Assembly: GCF_900109265.1 (NCBI RefSeq)
Contig: NZ_FNZM01000009.1
Coordinates: forward strand, 1 to 64,000
DNA: 64,000 nucleotides
DNA from: Paraburkholderia tropica
Lineage (GTDB): Bacteria > Pseudomonadota > Gammaproteobacteria > Burkholderiales > Burkholderiaceae
Direction: 5' to 3'
Positions 1-9,900 of the stretch are shown piece after piece (position 1 is the stretch's first letter; the number at the start of each line of letters is the position of its first letter). Under the pieces are notes generated by a model. That model did not search any database, had not been told where the DNA came from, and was given only the letters and a program-made list of their open reading frames with translations. The position numbers were made by a program, and so were the translations under genes.

Positions 1-329
1 TCGCTACAGCGAACGTCTGGCCGAAGCGGGCATCGAGCCTTCGGTCGGCAGCCGTGGCGATAGCTATGACAACGCGCTGGCTGAAACGATTAACGGCCTG
101 TACAAGACGGAACTGATTCATCGGCGCGCCCCGTGGAAAACGAAGGAATCCGTCGAACTGGCAACGCTGCAATGGGTGGCCTGGTTCAATCATCATCGAC
201 TGATGGAACCGCTCGGCTATATCCCGCCCGCTGAAGCTGAGGCAAACTACTACAGGCAACTCAGAAATACTGCGGATGCGCCTGCTTTAACTTAAACCCA
301 ATAGCCTCCACGATTCCCGGCTCGGTTCA
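1..329 (+). mobile_element. Right end of an IS3-family insertion sequence (cut by window edge)
   Basis: The stretch holds the last part of an IS3-type transposase followed by about 34 bases of non-coding end. Bases 305-329 (cctccacg...ggttca) resemble the terminal inverted repeats of the IS3 subgroup, which commonly finish in GGCGGTTCA-like sequence with a terminal CA. I place the element boundary at about 329 because the reading frame of an unrelated protein begins immediately after it. The left end lies outside the window. The exact boundary is inferred from remembered end sequences, not aligned. Confidence 0.75.
2..295 (+). CDS. IS3-family transposase OrfB, C-terminal part
   Basis: The frame is open from the window edge to a TAA stop and encodes about 97 residues of the integrase (DDE) catalytic domain. 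The DNALAETING motif carries the conserved glutamate of the DDE triad, and it is followed by the typical WVAWFNHHRLMEPLGYIPPA tail of IS3 OrfB proteins. The start and the first two aspartates are outside the window, so activity of the element cannot be judged. It abuts and truncates the TpsB remnant downstream. Confidence 0.9.
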   Translation, partial: RYSERLAEAGIEPSVGSRGDSYDNALAETINGLYKTELIHRRAPWKTKESVELATLQWVAWFNHHRLMEPLGYIPPAEAEANYYRQLRNTADAPALT

Positions 330-1080
330 GTCGAGCGGCAACGCGCAGAACGTCGCGCTGCGCCTCGCGCGCGTGCTCATGCGCGGACAGGTCGATGTAA
401 CCGGAGCCTACGTGCAGCTCGGCAAGCGCTTTGGCGACAGCTTCATCGAGGACATGACGATTCCGGTACAGCACCGCAATAACACGTTTCTTGAGCTGGG
501 CGTGACAAACCGCCATTACTTCGGCGTCTCGCAGTTCGACGGCACGCTTGCCTACCGGCAGGGCATCGGTGGGCTGGGCGCGACGATGGACCCGTGGCCG
601 AACGGTCCGACCTACCGTTTCCATATGGCGGTGCTCGATGCCAATCTGTCGGTGCCGTTCGCGGCAGGCGGCCAGGCGTTCCGGTACGTGACGACTGTTC
701 ACGGCCAGTTCACCAACGACGCGTTGTTCTATATCGATGACCTGACCATTGGCAGCCGTTACACCGTGCGCGGGTTTGACGGAGAGACGATGCTGGCGGC
801 GGAGAGGGGCTTTTACTGGCGCAACGAGTTGCAGTGGCCTATCGGCAGCACGGGCCAGGCGCTCTATGCGGGGATCGACTACGGCCACGTCTACGGTCCG
901 GGTACGGCGGTGCTGGCCGGAACCCAGCTCGCGGGAGCGGTGATAGGGCTTCGGGGTGGCATCCCGGCCAGGTACGCCGGGTTCTCGTATGACCTGTTCG
1001 TGGGGACGCCGGTCTACAAACCGAAGGCATTCCCCACCGCGAGGTTCACGGTCGGGGTGCAGGCGAGTGCGCAGTTCTAG
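330..1080 (+). pseudogene. TpsB / FhaC-ShlB-HecB family outer-membrane transporter, 5'-truncated by the IS
   Basis: About 249 residues of the C-terminal beta-barrel of a two-partner-secretion transporter. The hallmark VRGF motif (SRYTVRGFDG, near base 770), the RNELQWPI segment and the terminal strand ending in a Phe residue (VGVQASAQF) are characteristic of the FhaC/ShlB family. Complete members are about 550-600 residues with a signal peptide, a plug helix and two POTRA domains; all of that is missing here, and the surviving frame starts exactly where the IS3 end stops. An in-frame ATG at 373 exists but would give only a barrel fragment with no signal peptide. No TpsA exoprotein partner is visible. 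I therefore call it a disrupted gene rather than a functional short protein. Confidence 0.85.
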
Positions 1081-1494
1081 CAGTGGCCGGGGAACGGCGC
1101 GCCGTTCCCTGAGGATGTGTGCGGTGCAACATGGACGGGTACTCTGTCCGGTAACTGACCCAACATCTGATTTTGAAAATTGATTAGTGCACCGGCGTCG
1201 TAGTGAATAACGAAATGTACAGCGTATTTTCGAAGGTCATTGGCTTGGAAATTTGGCAGGCGAGGAGTTACCTGACGAAGTTACCTATACAGGCTGTGAT
1301 CACGTGCCTGCTTGCGGCAGGCGTTTCACAGCGCAACACGCCCGAGTACGAGATCATCAACAAGCACGATAGTCAATAGATCAGGGCGGCACCGCGCCGC
1401 GCGCCGAATCCGGGCTCAGCGCCAGCGCCTCCCCGGAGGCGCTGGCGACAGCTTATCGCGCTGCGCAGTCTCCGCTTCATCGAGCCACAGGCGA
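1081..1494. other. Intergenic stretch between the TpsB remnant and the S8 protease; possible small ORF at 1215-1379
   Basis: This region is lower in GC than its surroundings around 1150-1300. It contains one unclaimed plus-strand frame of 54 codons (1215-1379, starting MYSVFSKVIGLEIWQARSYL) with no clear ribosome binding site and no recognisable domain. I see no terminator with a T-run and no tRNA. It may be the eroded remainder of a gene that once followed the TpsB gene. Confidence 0.3.
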
Positions 1495-2769
1495 TTATGC
1501 AGGCGAGCCGTTAAGCGCTGCCTTGATGTTCAGTACCGACGCTCCCTGCGCCGCGAGTCCGGCACGCGTACCCTTCAACGGCGTGCCGGTACGGACCAAG
1601 AGTTTGACCAGCGCATCGACAGACGGCCCCTTGCCAAACTTCTGGCGAAGGACAGCGAATGCTCCGGCCACCTGAGGAGCCGCGAACGATGTGCCCCAAA
1701 CGTAGAAGGAGCCGGAGTCCGCCCAGGGGGCAAGTACCAGATCACCACTCTTAAAATTACCCGTTCCTACGGGAGCAAACAGGCTGACTCGTTGAGATAT
1801 GTTCGTATAGTTGGTTGGCGTCGCAGGCGTCACGATACTTGTCGCTCCCACAGGAATGACGTTGCTGCCGCAGTTCCATGTGCCGGTTCCGTTCACGGCA
1901 TCATTGCCAGCCGCCATCACCACTGCAACGCCCTTTTTCTTGAGCACGGCTGCCGCTGCGTCGATTCTGTCGCCGCCGCCGCCCGTCGCGCACGGCGACG
2001 TGCCTGCTATCGAGCTGCCGTTGGCGGAAATACTGACGGCGACAATTTTCGACCCGACATCCGCACGGGGCAGCAGCGCCCTGTTGACATACTCGAGCGC
2101 GTCCACGACTGAATTGATCGGCCACCCCTGCGAAACATTGGTACCCCTCCCGCCACCGACCTTGAGCGTGATGACATTCGCCCCCGGTGCCACGCCCGTA
2201 TAGGTCATCTTGTAACCCCCATCCCATCGCAGGGTAGGTTGGCCGACGACGATTCCCGCCGTGGCGGAGCCGTGGAAGTAATGACAATACTGAGGTTTTG
2301 ATGGATTGTTCGTGTCGCGGCAGGTGTTGTCGGGCGCGTCCATAGGCTTCGAGGAGCCACTCAGCGAACTGAAGAAATAGCCCGCCGACGGGTTGCCAGG
2401 CAAGGGGCGGGGTATCCAGGTCGTGGTCTTGCAAAGGCTCGGAAACGTCGCGTTCAGCGCCTCACCAAAGCAGGCTTCGACAGGAATCTTGCTCTTGCCC
2501 TTCGCATCCTTGAATACCGGATTGCGCGTGTCGAATGCTCCGTCGATGACGACGACGATATACCCCGTTCCGTCGTATGTCTTGCCGCTGCTGGCCTTGT
2601 ACTTGCCATCCAGCGAACCACCGAGGTTATAGGGGATGGTCGCCGTCGAGGGCCATCCAGACGGATAGGCGAGCGCTCCGGTACTCGACATCATGATCGC
2701 GACCAGCAGACAGGCGGATTTCGCTGCACTTAATCTGTCGTCGTGCGGAGAATTCACGGGAATTTGCAT
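1495..2769 (-). CDS. Secreted S8-family (subtilisin-like) serine protease
   Basis: The protein has 424 residues, an N-terminal export signal (hydrophobic stretch about residues 18-30, likely cleavage after the Ala-Leu-Ala near residue 34) and a complete subtilase core. The catalytic triad is visible as Asp76 (VVVIDGAFD), His166 (CHYFHGSATAG) and Ser361 (GTSFAAPQVAG), with the oxyanion Asn289 in MAAGND. Several cysteines (100, 113, 150, 162, 260, 300) suggest disulphides and therefore a life outside the cytoplasm. It ends soon after the catalytic domain, so no autotransporter barrel or P-domain is attached; release would rely on type II or another secretion route. The insert of about 80 residues between Asp and His is longer than in subtilisin. 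It stands alone, divergent from the small lipoprotein gene at 2992. Substrate unknown. Confidence 0.9.
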   Translation of the reverse strand: MQIPVNSPHDDRLSAAKSACLLVAIMMSSTGALAYPSGWPSTATIPYNLGGSLDGKYKASSGKTYDGTGYIVVVIDGAFDTRNPVFKDAKGKSKIPVEACFGEALNATFPSLCKTTTWIPRPLPGNPSAGYFFSSLSGSSKPMDAPDNTCRDTNNPSKPQYCHYFHGSATAGIVVGQPTLRWDGGYKMTYTGVAPGANVITLKVGGGRGTNVSQGWPINSVVDALEYVNRALLPRADVGSKIVAVSISANGSSIAGTSPCATGGGGDRIDAAAAVLKKKGVAVVMAAGNDAVNGTGTWNCGSNVIPVGATSIVTPATPTNYTNISQRVSLFAPVGTGNFKSGDLVLAPWADSGSFYVWGTSFAAPQVAGAFAVLRQKFGKGPSVDALVKLLVRTGTPLKGTRAGLAAQGASVLNIKAALNGSPA

Positions 2770-2991
2770 GACTTTCCTGATTTATTTTTCGATGTTTGAG
2801 AGAGGGCGGCACGGGACGTACCGGCGTCAAGCGTAGGGGGGCAGGGGACGCCTTAACCATGAGAAATATCTGAAATCGCGGTAGAGATAACCGTATGCGC
2901 AATGATTCAGTGATCAGGCATCCTATGTATCTACACTGTCGGACAGAGCGCTCCTATACTCAGTTTTCCAACTGAAAAATTCCCGTTACCG

Positions 2992-3300
2992 ATGAAACCG
3001 CATTTTCAAACCCTGCGCTGTGGCGCATTTACCATTCTCGTGGCCGTGTTCCTCAGTGGCTGCGGCGATGGTGGCGGCGCTCCAACCTCCGTCACCACCA
3101 GCGCTTCCACGCAGGCTGCTTCACCAGTTGAGCATGCTGAACCCGACATCAGCGCAAAGAGCGAGGACCGAACTGCCGAGACAGTCGGCGCGAAAGACAC
3201 CGACGACGAATCGGCGAACACCACGGAACCATCCAGCTCACCCATCGAGCACAACTATGGCCGGGTTACTGCAGACGACGGCGTGCATGCGGAACCGTGA
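2992..3300 (+). CDS. Small Asp/Glu/Thr/Ser-rich lipoprotein
   Basis: This 102-residue protein has a clear lipobox (VFLSGC, Cys at about residue 24) behind a short basic and hydrophobic signal. The mature part is low-complexity and acidic (Asp, Glu, Thr, Ser, Ala) and looks disordered, like a tether. There is no strong Shine-Dalgarno before the ATG. It is divergent from the S8 protease gene with about 220 bases between them that probably hold both promoters. Function unknown; a periplasmic inhibitor or partner of the protease is possible, but only the adjacency suggests it. Confidence 0.6.
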   Translation: MKPHFQTLRCGAFTILVAVFLSGCGDGGGAPTSVTTSASTQAASPVEHAEPDISAKSEDRTAETVGAKDTDDESANTTEPSSSPIEHNYGRVTADDGVHAEP

Positions 3301-3309
3301 CGGTCAGCC

Positions 3310-3730
3310 CAACCGCCGCTTGCTCACCGGCACCCGCGAGCGGTCGATCACCTCTTCTTCCGGCACCACGTGGGCGACGTGCAGGCACAGTTACTGGAAC
3401 GCCTCGCACACGTGGTTCGTCGGCCCCTTCATCGGCTCGTTCGCGTAGTTCAGTCCCGTGATCGTCGTCGCGCGCAGCTTGCGGTAGACGTAGCTATGCC
3501 CCAGCCCGTCGATGAGCATCGCGCATTTCGGATCGATCACGCTTGAGCATGGTGGTTTTCAGCTTCGCGTAGGTCGCGCGCGATACAGAGCCTGAAGCGC
3601 CGCCCCTTCGACGCTCAGGCGGCTGGCGCTTTACGCGCAGCAAGCCGTCCATGTATGCGCTGACCGACTTGCCGTCGCCCGGTGAGCCTGCAATCGCCTT
3701 GATGAAGGTAGTGCTGCAAGGGAAGCGCAA
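3310..3730 (-). pseudogene. Degraded gene remnant, frameshifted
   Basis: Read on the minus strand, coherent protein-like segments occur in different frames: a segment with AIAGSPGDGKSVSAYMDGLL (about 3690-3630), then a segment ending LGHSYVYRKLRATTITGLNY followed by an Asn-Glu-Pro-Met stretch and a stop (about 3520-3390), then a short tail. No single frame joins them, so at least one frameshift and one stop are needed. I do not recognise the family with confidence. It lies between two small intact genes in a region with other debris. Confidence 0.35.
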
Positions 3731-3806
3731 AACCGTGGGCGAGGGTATGTCGTCGATGGCAGGGGTATCATTCGCGACTCAATCCAAACAAAACAGGTGA
3801 TGCACC

Positions 3807-4214
3807 TTGAGCTATGACCTGATGGTTTTTGAAGCGACGCGCGCGCCAGTAGAGCCGGAAGCATTCATGGCGTGGTATCGCGAACAGACCCAATGGACCG
3901 AGGACCATGGCTACAACGATCCTGCCATCAGTTCCGACGCACTGCGAAACTGGATGATGGACATGATCCAGATGTTCCCTGCCATGAATGGACCGCTCGC
4001 GCCAGAAGTCGATCCTGAAGACGAAGCACTGCTGACGGACTATTGCGTGGGTCGCGATGTGATCTATGTGGCCTTCGCCTGGAGCAAGGCAGAACTAGCC
4101 TACGCGACCATGTTTGATCTTGCGGCGCGCCACGGCGTAGGCTTTTTTAATGTCAGCTCTGGCGTGGACGAAACCTGGCTTCCCGAAGGCGAAGGCAAAC
4201 TTAAACAGCTCTAA
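3807..4214 (+). CDS. Conserved small acidic protein, possible immunity-type protein
   Basis: This 135-residue cytoplasmic protein begins with TTG at 3807, supported by AGGTGA at 3795-3800; the ATG at 3800 runs into a stop after five codons. It starts MSYDLMVFE and is rich in acidic and aromatic residues, with an EDHGYNDP segment, FPAMNGPL and a C-terminal HGVGFFNVSS. Such small soluble proteins are scattered through Proteobacteria, often near polymorphic toxins, which is why an immunity role is a reasonable guess. No intact toxin is adjacent here, only gene debris. It overlaps the 3' part of the minus-strand frame at 4095-4607. Confidence 0.6.
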   Translation: MSYDLMVFEATRAPVEPEAFMAWYREQTQWTEDHGYNDPAISSDALRNWMMDMIQMFPAMNGPLAPEVDPEDEALLTDYCVGRDVIYVAFAWSKAELAYATMFDLAARHGVGFFNVSSGVDETWLPEGEGKLKQL

Positions 4215-4607
4215 GTGGGGCGGCAATTCAATCACGTTATCCCTACGCCGTGAGGTGGAAGGCAGAATTTTACCCGTCACATGCTGCATGCCTCGTATGC
4301 CCTGGGGGATGTTGAAGATCACACGCCCGCCACCCTCGGCGTTGCCTTTCTCCGTGGCGGGATCGAGCAGGGCATAGTGCGCCAGAGACTCGAAGATGCG
4401 ATGGCGCAACGCTGCATCGGTATTTGTGTCCTTGGCCAGCCCGTACACATTGGGCAGCAAATACTCGGCTAGCTGAGAAACCGGCACAACGCCACACGCA
4501 CGATCTGCTGCATGGGCCCGTGCGTCGTGCGAGATCGCGCGCAGCTCATCCAGCAGCTCCTGCGGCAGGTACTGGCGGTAGGTGGCATTGCGGTACCGGC
4601 CGGCCAT
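4095..4607 (-). CDS. Hypothetical protein, possibly a gene fragment
   Basis: A 170-residue minus-strand frame with start MAGRYRNATY chosen because AGGGAGA sits just upstream of 4607. The first 115 residues read like real protein (helical, with a GRVIFNIPQGIRGMQ segment). The last 50 overlap antisense to the preceding plus-strand gene and are basic, so the true product may have been longer or different before a rearrangement. No domain recognised. It lies downstream of and in the same direction as the YfiM-like gene. Confidence 0.4.
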   Translation of the reverse strand: MAGRYRNATYRQYLPQELLDELRAISHDARAHAADRACGVVPVSQLAEYLLPNVYGLAKDTNTDAALRHRIFESLAHYALLDPATEKGNAEGGGRVIFNIPQGIRGMQHVTGKILPSTSRRRDNVIELPPHLELFKFAFAFGKPGFVHARADIKKAYAVARRKIKHGRVG

Positions 4608-4709
4608 CGGGTCTCCCTGTCGTTCTGGCTCGCGCTGCAAGCCACTTGTTCCGCACGCTCAGAGGTCGAGCGCACCGGCGCTCAACAGCCGCGCAAGGCA
4701 GATTGCGCC

Positions 4710-5141
4710 TCAAAACACGCTGTCGTATCGCAGACCGAAGGTTTGGCTATGCGTTGTACGCGAGAACATCAACCCCCAGTGCGTGAGCCACGCGCCTGTG
4801 AGCGCGCCGAGCGCGTCCGCGAACAGGTCCTTGTACGAGAATCCGTCGCTGCGGCAGGTGCCGTCGAACGCCTCTTTCAGCAAGCCCGGCACCGTGCCGA
4901 TCAATGTGCCGTAGATCACCGGATGTCCGGTATCGCGCGCGAGCCAGCCACCGATTGCACCGAATGGCGCGGACAAGCCGAAGTGTTCGAGCTTGTCCGT
5001 GCCGGTCCAGCTATCGTGGTTCTGGAAGCGAAAGCCGCCACGCGAGCCGGCGCAATCGATGCCTGCGTACGCCGCGTGACTGACGGCGATGAGCAGCGCG
5101 AGCGAGATCGTGTATCGGAAGAAGGCAGTCATGGTCGTCAT
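4710..5141 (-). CDS. YfiM/DUF2279-like periplasmic protein
   Basis: This 143-residue protein has a signal peptide (about residues 1-26, ending Ala-Tyr-Ala) and a core of two or three short hydrophobic segments around DKLEHFGLSAPFGAIGGWLA and a second SYKDLFADALGALTGAWLTH segment. The conserved Asp-Lys-x-x-His-Phe and the later Asp-hydrophobic motif match the YfiM-type predicted periplasmic proteins. Their biochemical role is unknown. Two starts are possible (5141 or 5132), neither with a strong ribosome binding site. No lipobox is seen, unlike some family members. Confidence 0.6.
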   Translation of the reverse strand: MTTMTAFFRYTISLALLIAVSHAAYAGIDCAGSRGGFRFQNHDSWTGTDKLEHFGLSAPFGAIGGWLARDTGHPVIYGTLIGTVPGLLKEAFDGTCRSDGFSYKDLFADALGALTGAWLTHWGLMFSRTTHSQTFGLRYDSVF

Positions 5142-5326
5142 GCTCGAGGTTGTGGTCCGCGGACGCGACCATGCACGCGATGCGACGATGCACAGCCCAC
5201 GCCCTTAAACGCTCCGATCAGTCATTATTTTTATCAGCATCACTAATGAATTATTTTGCGATGAGCTGATGTGACGGGGAGTGTAGCAGCCACATCCCAA
5301 AAAGAGTCCTGCGATTTTTCTGACAG

Positions 5327-5361
5327 AAAAACGTGAAAAGCGCCTGTTTCAGGCGCTTTTC
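5327..5361 (-). terminator. Rho-independent terminator of the RND efflux operon
   Basis: Perfect 12-bp stem (5335-5346 with 5350-5361) and a 3-base loop. On the minus strand a run of five T follows at 5331-5327. It lies about 30 bases after the stop of the outer-membrane channel gene. Confidence 0.85.
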
Positions 5362-5390
5362 AACGAATCATGCGAAACGCGGGGTGCGTA

Positions 5391-6950
5391 TCAGTTGCTC
5401 ACCGCGGAGGCCGATGCAGCGGCATCGGCGGCCGCTTTCGGAGAAGAAACGGGATTGTCCGACGGCGGGGTGCCCATCGCCTGAAACAGCGCCGCCGTGT
5501 CGGACAGACGCGCGCCGCGATAACGAATCTCGTCGAGACGCGCATTGCGCCATTGCTGCTCGCTTTGGCGCACGGCGTAGTAGGGCAGCGCGCCGAGCTT
5601 GTAGCGCGCGTTGGTGTCGTCGTAGACGCCTTGGGCGGCCTGCGCCGAGGTGCTCGCCGCATCGAGCGCCTGCGCGTCGTGCTCCAGCGAGGCGAGCCGG
5701 TCGGCCACGTCCTGGAACGCCGCCAGCACGGTCTGCCGGTACGACGCGTTGGCCGCATCATAGGTCTGCAGCGCCGCGCGCCGCTGCGCGACCAGCGCGC
5801 CGCCGTGAAAGATCGGTTGCGTGAGCGAGGCGCCGATCGCCCACAGCGCGCCTACGCCCGACGTGACCACCGGCCAGCTGAAGCCCGCCTGCCCGAGGCC
5901 CGCCGAGAGCGTGATGCTCGGGAACATCTGCGCCGTCGCCGCGCCCACGTCGGCGGAAGCGGCGATCAGCGCCGCGCTCGCGGCCTCGATGTCGGGACGC
6001 GTTTTCAGCAGTTCCGACGGCACCACCACCGGCACCTGCTGCGGCAGATGCAGGCTCGCGAGATCGAGATCGGGCGGCGCATTGTCGGGCGTGCGGCCGA
6101 GCAGCACGGCGAGCGCGTGGCGCATCGCCGTCCATTGCTGACGCAGTCCCGGCAGGTTGGCCGCCAGCGACGCCGCGCTCTGCTGCGCATTCAGCAAATC
6201 GGTGTGCGACACGGCGCCGAGCGCGTAGCGTTTCTGCATTTCGTCGGCTTGCGCGTTGGCGAGCGCGATCAACTGCACGGTCGTGTCGATCTGCGCATGC
6301 AGCGTGGCCGCGCCCAGCGCACTCGCGACGATGTTGGCGGCCAGCGCGCGTCGCGCCGACTCGAACTGAAACACCTGCATGTTCACGCGCGAGGCGAGCG
6401 CCGCGTTGTTCAGGCGCGTCGCGCCGAACAGGTCGAACGAGTACCGCACTTCGACGAGCCCCGCGAACACGTCGTACTGGAGCTTGTCGATGCCGAGTTG
6501 CGGTATGCCGGGCGCGCGCTGGCGCTGCGCGGTGCCGAGTGCATCGACGGTCGGCAGCATCGAACTGCCGATCTGACCGCGCAACTGTTCCTTCGCGGCT
6601 TGCAGGCTGTGATCGGCCGCGGTGAGATTCGGGCTGTTCGCGAGGCCTTCCTCGACGAGCGCATCGAGCTGCGGCGAGTCGTAGAGCGTCCACCACTGCG
6701 GCACCGGCTGCGCGCCCACATCGAACTGCTGCGCGACGCCTTGCGCGGCGACCGTCTGCGCCGCTTGCGGCTCGGCGCCGTAATGCGCGGGCTGCGGCAT
6801 CGCGGGCGGCTTGCCGTCCGGTCCCCACGAACAGGCGCTCGCGAGCAGCGCCGCCAGGGCCGCCGCGCTCAGGCGCAGGCGCGAGGCAGCGGCCGTGCGC
6901 CGGGCCGCGCGTACGGCCTCGCCCATCTTCGTCGGCGTGGAAATGGTCAT
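5391..6950 (-). CDS. RND efflux outer-membrane channel lipoprotein, OprM/NodT family
   Basis: This 519-residue protein has an N-terminal signal ending in a lipobox (LLASAC, Cys at about residue 40), so it is lipid-anchored in the outer membrane. The body shows the two repeated OEP domains of TolC-type channels: long Ala/Gln/Leu-rich helices, the RPDIEAASAAL segment that opens the second half, and the C-terminal repeat ending near YRGARLSDTAALFQAMG. It is the trimeric exit duct for the pump encoded just upstream. Its ATG overlaps the pump's stop (ATGA, 6947-6950), so the two are translationally coupled. A terminator follows directly. Confidence 0.93.
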   Translation of the reverse strand: MTISTPTKMGEAVRAARRTAAASRLRLSAAALAALLASACSWGPDGKPPAMPQPAHYGAEPQAAQTVAAQGVAQQFDVGAQPVPQWWTLYDSPQLDALVEEGLANSPNLTAADHSLQAAKEQLRGQIGSSMLPTVDALGTAQRQRAPGIPQLGIDKLQYDVFAGLVEVRYSFDLFGATRLNNAALASRVNMQVFQFESARRALAANIVASALGAATLHAQIDTTVQLIALANAQADEMQKRYALGAVSHTDLLNAQQSAASLAANLPGLRQQWTAMRHALAVLLGRTPDNAPPDLDLASLHLPQQVPVVVPSELLKTRPDIEAASAALIAASADVGAATAQMFPSITLSAGLGQAGFSWPVVTSGVGALWAIGASLTQPIFHGGALVAQRRAALQTYDAANASYRQTVLAAFQDVADRLASLEHDAQALDAASTSAQAAQGVYDDTNARYKLGALPYYAVRQSEQQWRNARLDEIRYRGARLSDTAALFQAMGTPPSDNPVSSPKAAADAAASASAVSN

Positions 6951-9900
6951 GATGCTTTCCCCGCGTTCGCTTGAGGCTGGTCGGTTTCGCTGCTGCGCAC
7001 GCGGAACGCGGTCGCGTACAACGCGGGCAGGAAGAACAGCGTGAGCACCGTGGCGCTCGTGATGCCGCCCATCAGCGCGGTGGCCATCGGCCCGAAGAAG
7101 TTAGAGCGCACGAGCGGAATGAGCGCGAGCACGGCGGCCGCCGCCGTCAGCATGATCGGGCGGAAACGCCGCACGGTCGCGCCCACGATGGCGTCGAAGC
7201 GCGGATGCCCCGCGCGGATATCCATCTCGATCTGATCCACGAGAATCACCGAGTTGCGCATGATGATGCCGAACATGGCGATCACGCCGAGCATCGCGAC
7301 AAAGCCGAACGGCTCGTTGAACAGCAGCAGCGCGACGGCCACGCCGATCAGCCCGAGCGGCGCCGTCAGCACGACCATCATCACGCGCGACAGACTTTGC
7401 AACTGGATCATCAGCAGCGTGAGCACGGCGATCACGAGTATCGGCAACTGCGCGTAGATCGACGTCTGGCCTTTCATGCTTTCCTCGACCGAGCCGCCCA
7501 CTTCGATCCGATAACCCGTCGGCAGCGTGGCCTGGATCGACTTGAGCGTTTTCTGCAACGCATGGGTGACGTCGATCCCTTGCGCGCCCTGGCGCACATC
7601 GGACTGCACGGTGATGGTGGGCTGCCGGTCGCGCGACCAGATCACGCCGTATTCGAGCGTGTTCTCGAGATGCCCGAGCGCGCCGAGCGGCACCGGGCCG
7701 TTCGGCGTGGGCATGGCGAGCGAGAGCATGTGCGCGGGATCGACGCGCTCGTTGGGCGGCGAGCGCAGATCGACGCTGATGAGCTTGTCGCGCTCGCGAT
7801 ACTGCGTGACGGTGTAGCCGGAGTAGGTCATCTGCAGGAAGTTGGCGACATCCTGCGAACTCACATTGAGCGCGCGCGCCTTCTGCTGATCGATCTCGAA
7901 GTGCAGCGAGCGTTCGGCCGGTTCGTCCCAGTCGAAGCTGACGTTTTCGGTGCGCTTGTCGGCGCGCATGGCCGCGGCCACGCGATCGGCGATGCCGCGC
8001 ACGGTCGCGATGTCGTCGCCGCTCACGCGGAACTGCACCGGATAGCCGACGGGCGGCCCGTTCTCCAGCCGCGAAAGACGCGTGCGCACCGCCGGAAAAT
8101 CGTTGCGCAGTTTGGTTTCGAGCCATTCGGCCAGCTTCTCGCGATCCTTCACCGACTTCGCCGTGATGACGAACTGCGCGAAATTCGGCTGCTGCAATTG
8201 CTGGTCGAGCGGCAGATAGAAACGCGGTGCGCCGGTGCCGACGAAGTCGATCGAATGATCGATTTCCGGACGGCCCTTGAGCGCTTCTTCGAGTCGCTTC
8301 GTCTGGCGCAGCGTCGCGTCGAACGATGCGCCTTCGGGCAGCCGCACGTCGACGAGCAGCTCGGGGCGATCGGAACTCGGGAAGAACTGCTGCGGGATCA
8401 GCGTGAAGCCCGCGAGCGCCACCACGAACAGCACCAGCGTGAGCCCGAGCACGACGAAGTTGCGCTCGATGCACCAGCCGATCCAGCCGCGCAGCCGATG
8501 GTAGAAACGCGTGTCGTAGATGTCGTCTTCGTGATGCTCGTCGTGCGGCGCATTGGCGTCACGCTTGCGCTCGGGCAGCAGGCGGTAGCCGAGCAGCGGA
8601 ATCAGCACCACGGCCGCGAACCACGACGCGATCAGCGCAATCGCCGACACCTGGAAAATCGAGCGCGTGTATTCGCCCGTGCTCGACTTCGCCAGCACAA
8701 TCGGCAAAAAGCCCGAGACGGTCACGAGCGTGCCGGTGAGCATCGGGAACGCCGTGCTCGTGTACGCGAAAGCGGCGGCGCGCGTGCGGTTCCAGCCCTG
8801 CGCGAGCTTCACGGCCATCATTTCGACGGAGATGATCGCGTCGTCGACGAGCAGGCCGAGCGCGAGCACCAGCGTGCCGAGCGAGACCTTGTGCAGGCCG
8901 ATGTCGAACAGAAACATCACGAGCGCGGTGACGGCCAGCACGATCGGAATCGTGATGACGACCACCATGCCCGTGCGCACGCCCAGCGAGACGAGGCTCA
9001 CGACCAGCACGATGCCGACGGCTTCGGCCACGGCTTCGACGAAGTCGTCGACGGAATGCGAGACCGCGTCGGGCATGCTCGACACTTCGGTAAGCTTGAG
9101 GCCCGCGGGCAGTTCGGCGCGCAAGGTGTCGATACGGGCGTCAAGCGCTTTGCCGAGCCGGATCACGTCGCCGCCCGGCTGCATTGTGATGCCGATGCCG
9201 AGCACGGCCTTGCCGTCGTAGCGCATCTGCGTGGCGAGCGGATCGTCGTAGCCGCGCCGGATCGTGGCGATGTCGCCGAGCCGGAAGTTGTGGCCGTTCA
9301 CGGTGATGAGCGTGTCGGCGAGCGTCTTGAGGTCGGTGAACTGGCCGCTCGGGCGCACGAACACACGGTCGTCGGCGGTGGTGAGCGTGCCCGAGGCCGC
9401 GACGCTGTTCTGCGCGCCGATCACCTGGCCGATCTGCGTAGGCGAAATGCCGAGGCGCGTGAGCTGCGCGTTCGGAATTTCGATGTAGATGCGCTGGTTC
9501 GGGTCGCCGAAATAATCGACCTTGCCCACGTCCTTCAAGCGCAGCAGTTCCTCGCGCAGCTTGTCGGCGTAGTCGTGCAGTTGCGCGGGCGAGAAGCCGT
9601 CGCCTTCGAGCGTGTAGATGTTGGTGTAGACGTCGCCGAATTCGTCGTTGAAAAACGGGCCTTGCACGCCTTGCGGCAGCATCGGCGCGATGTCGCCGAC
9701 CTTCTTGCGCACCTGATACCACGTTTCGCGCACCTCGCTGACGGGCGCGGAATCCTTCATCGTGAAGAACACCAGCGACTCGCCCGGACGCGAATAGCTG
9801 CGCAGGAAGTCGATATACGGCGTTTCCTGGAGCTTGCGGCCGATGCGGCTCGTGACTTCGTCCTCGACCTGGCGCGCGGTCGCGCCGGGCCAGAAGGTCT

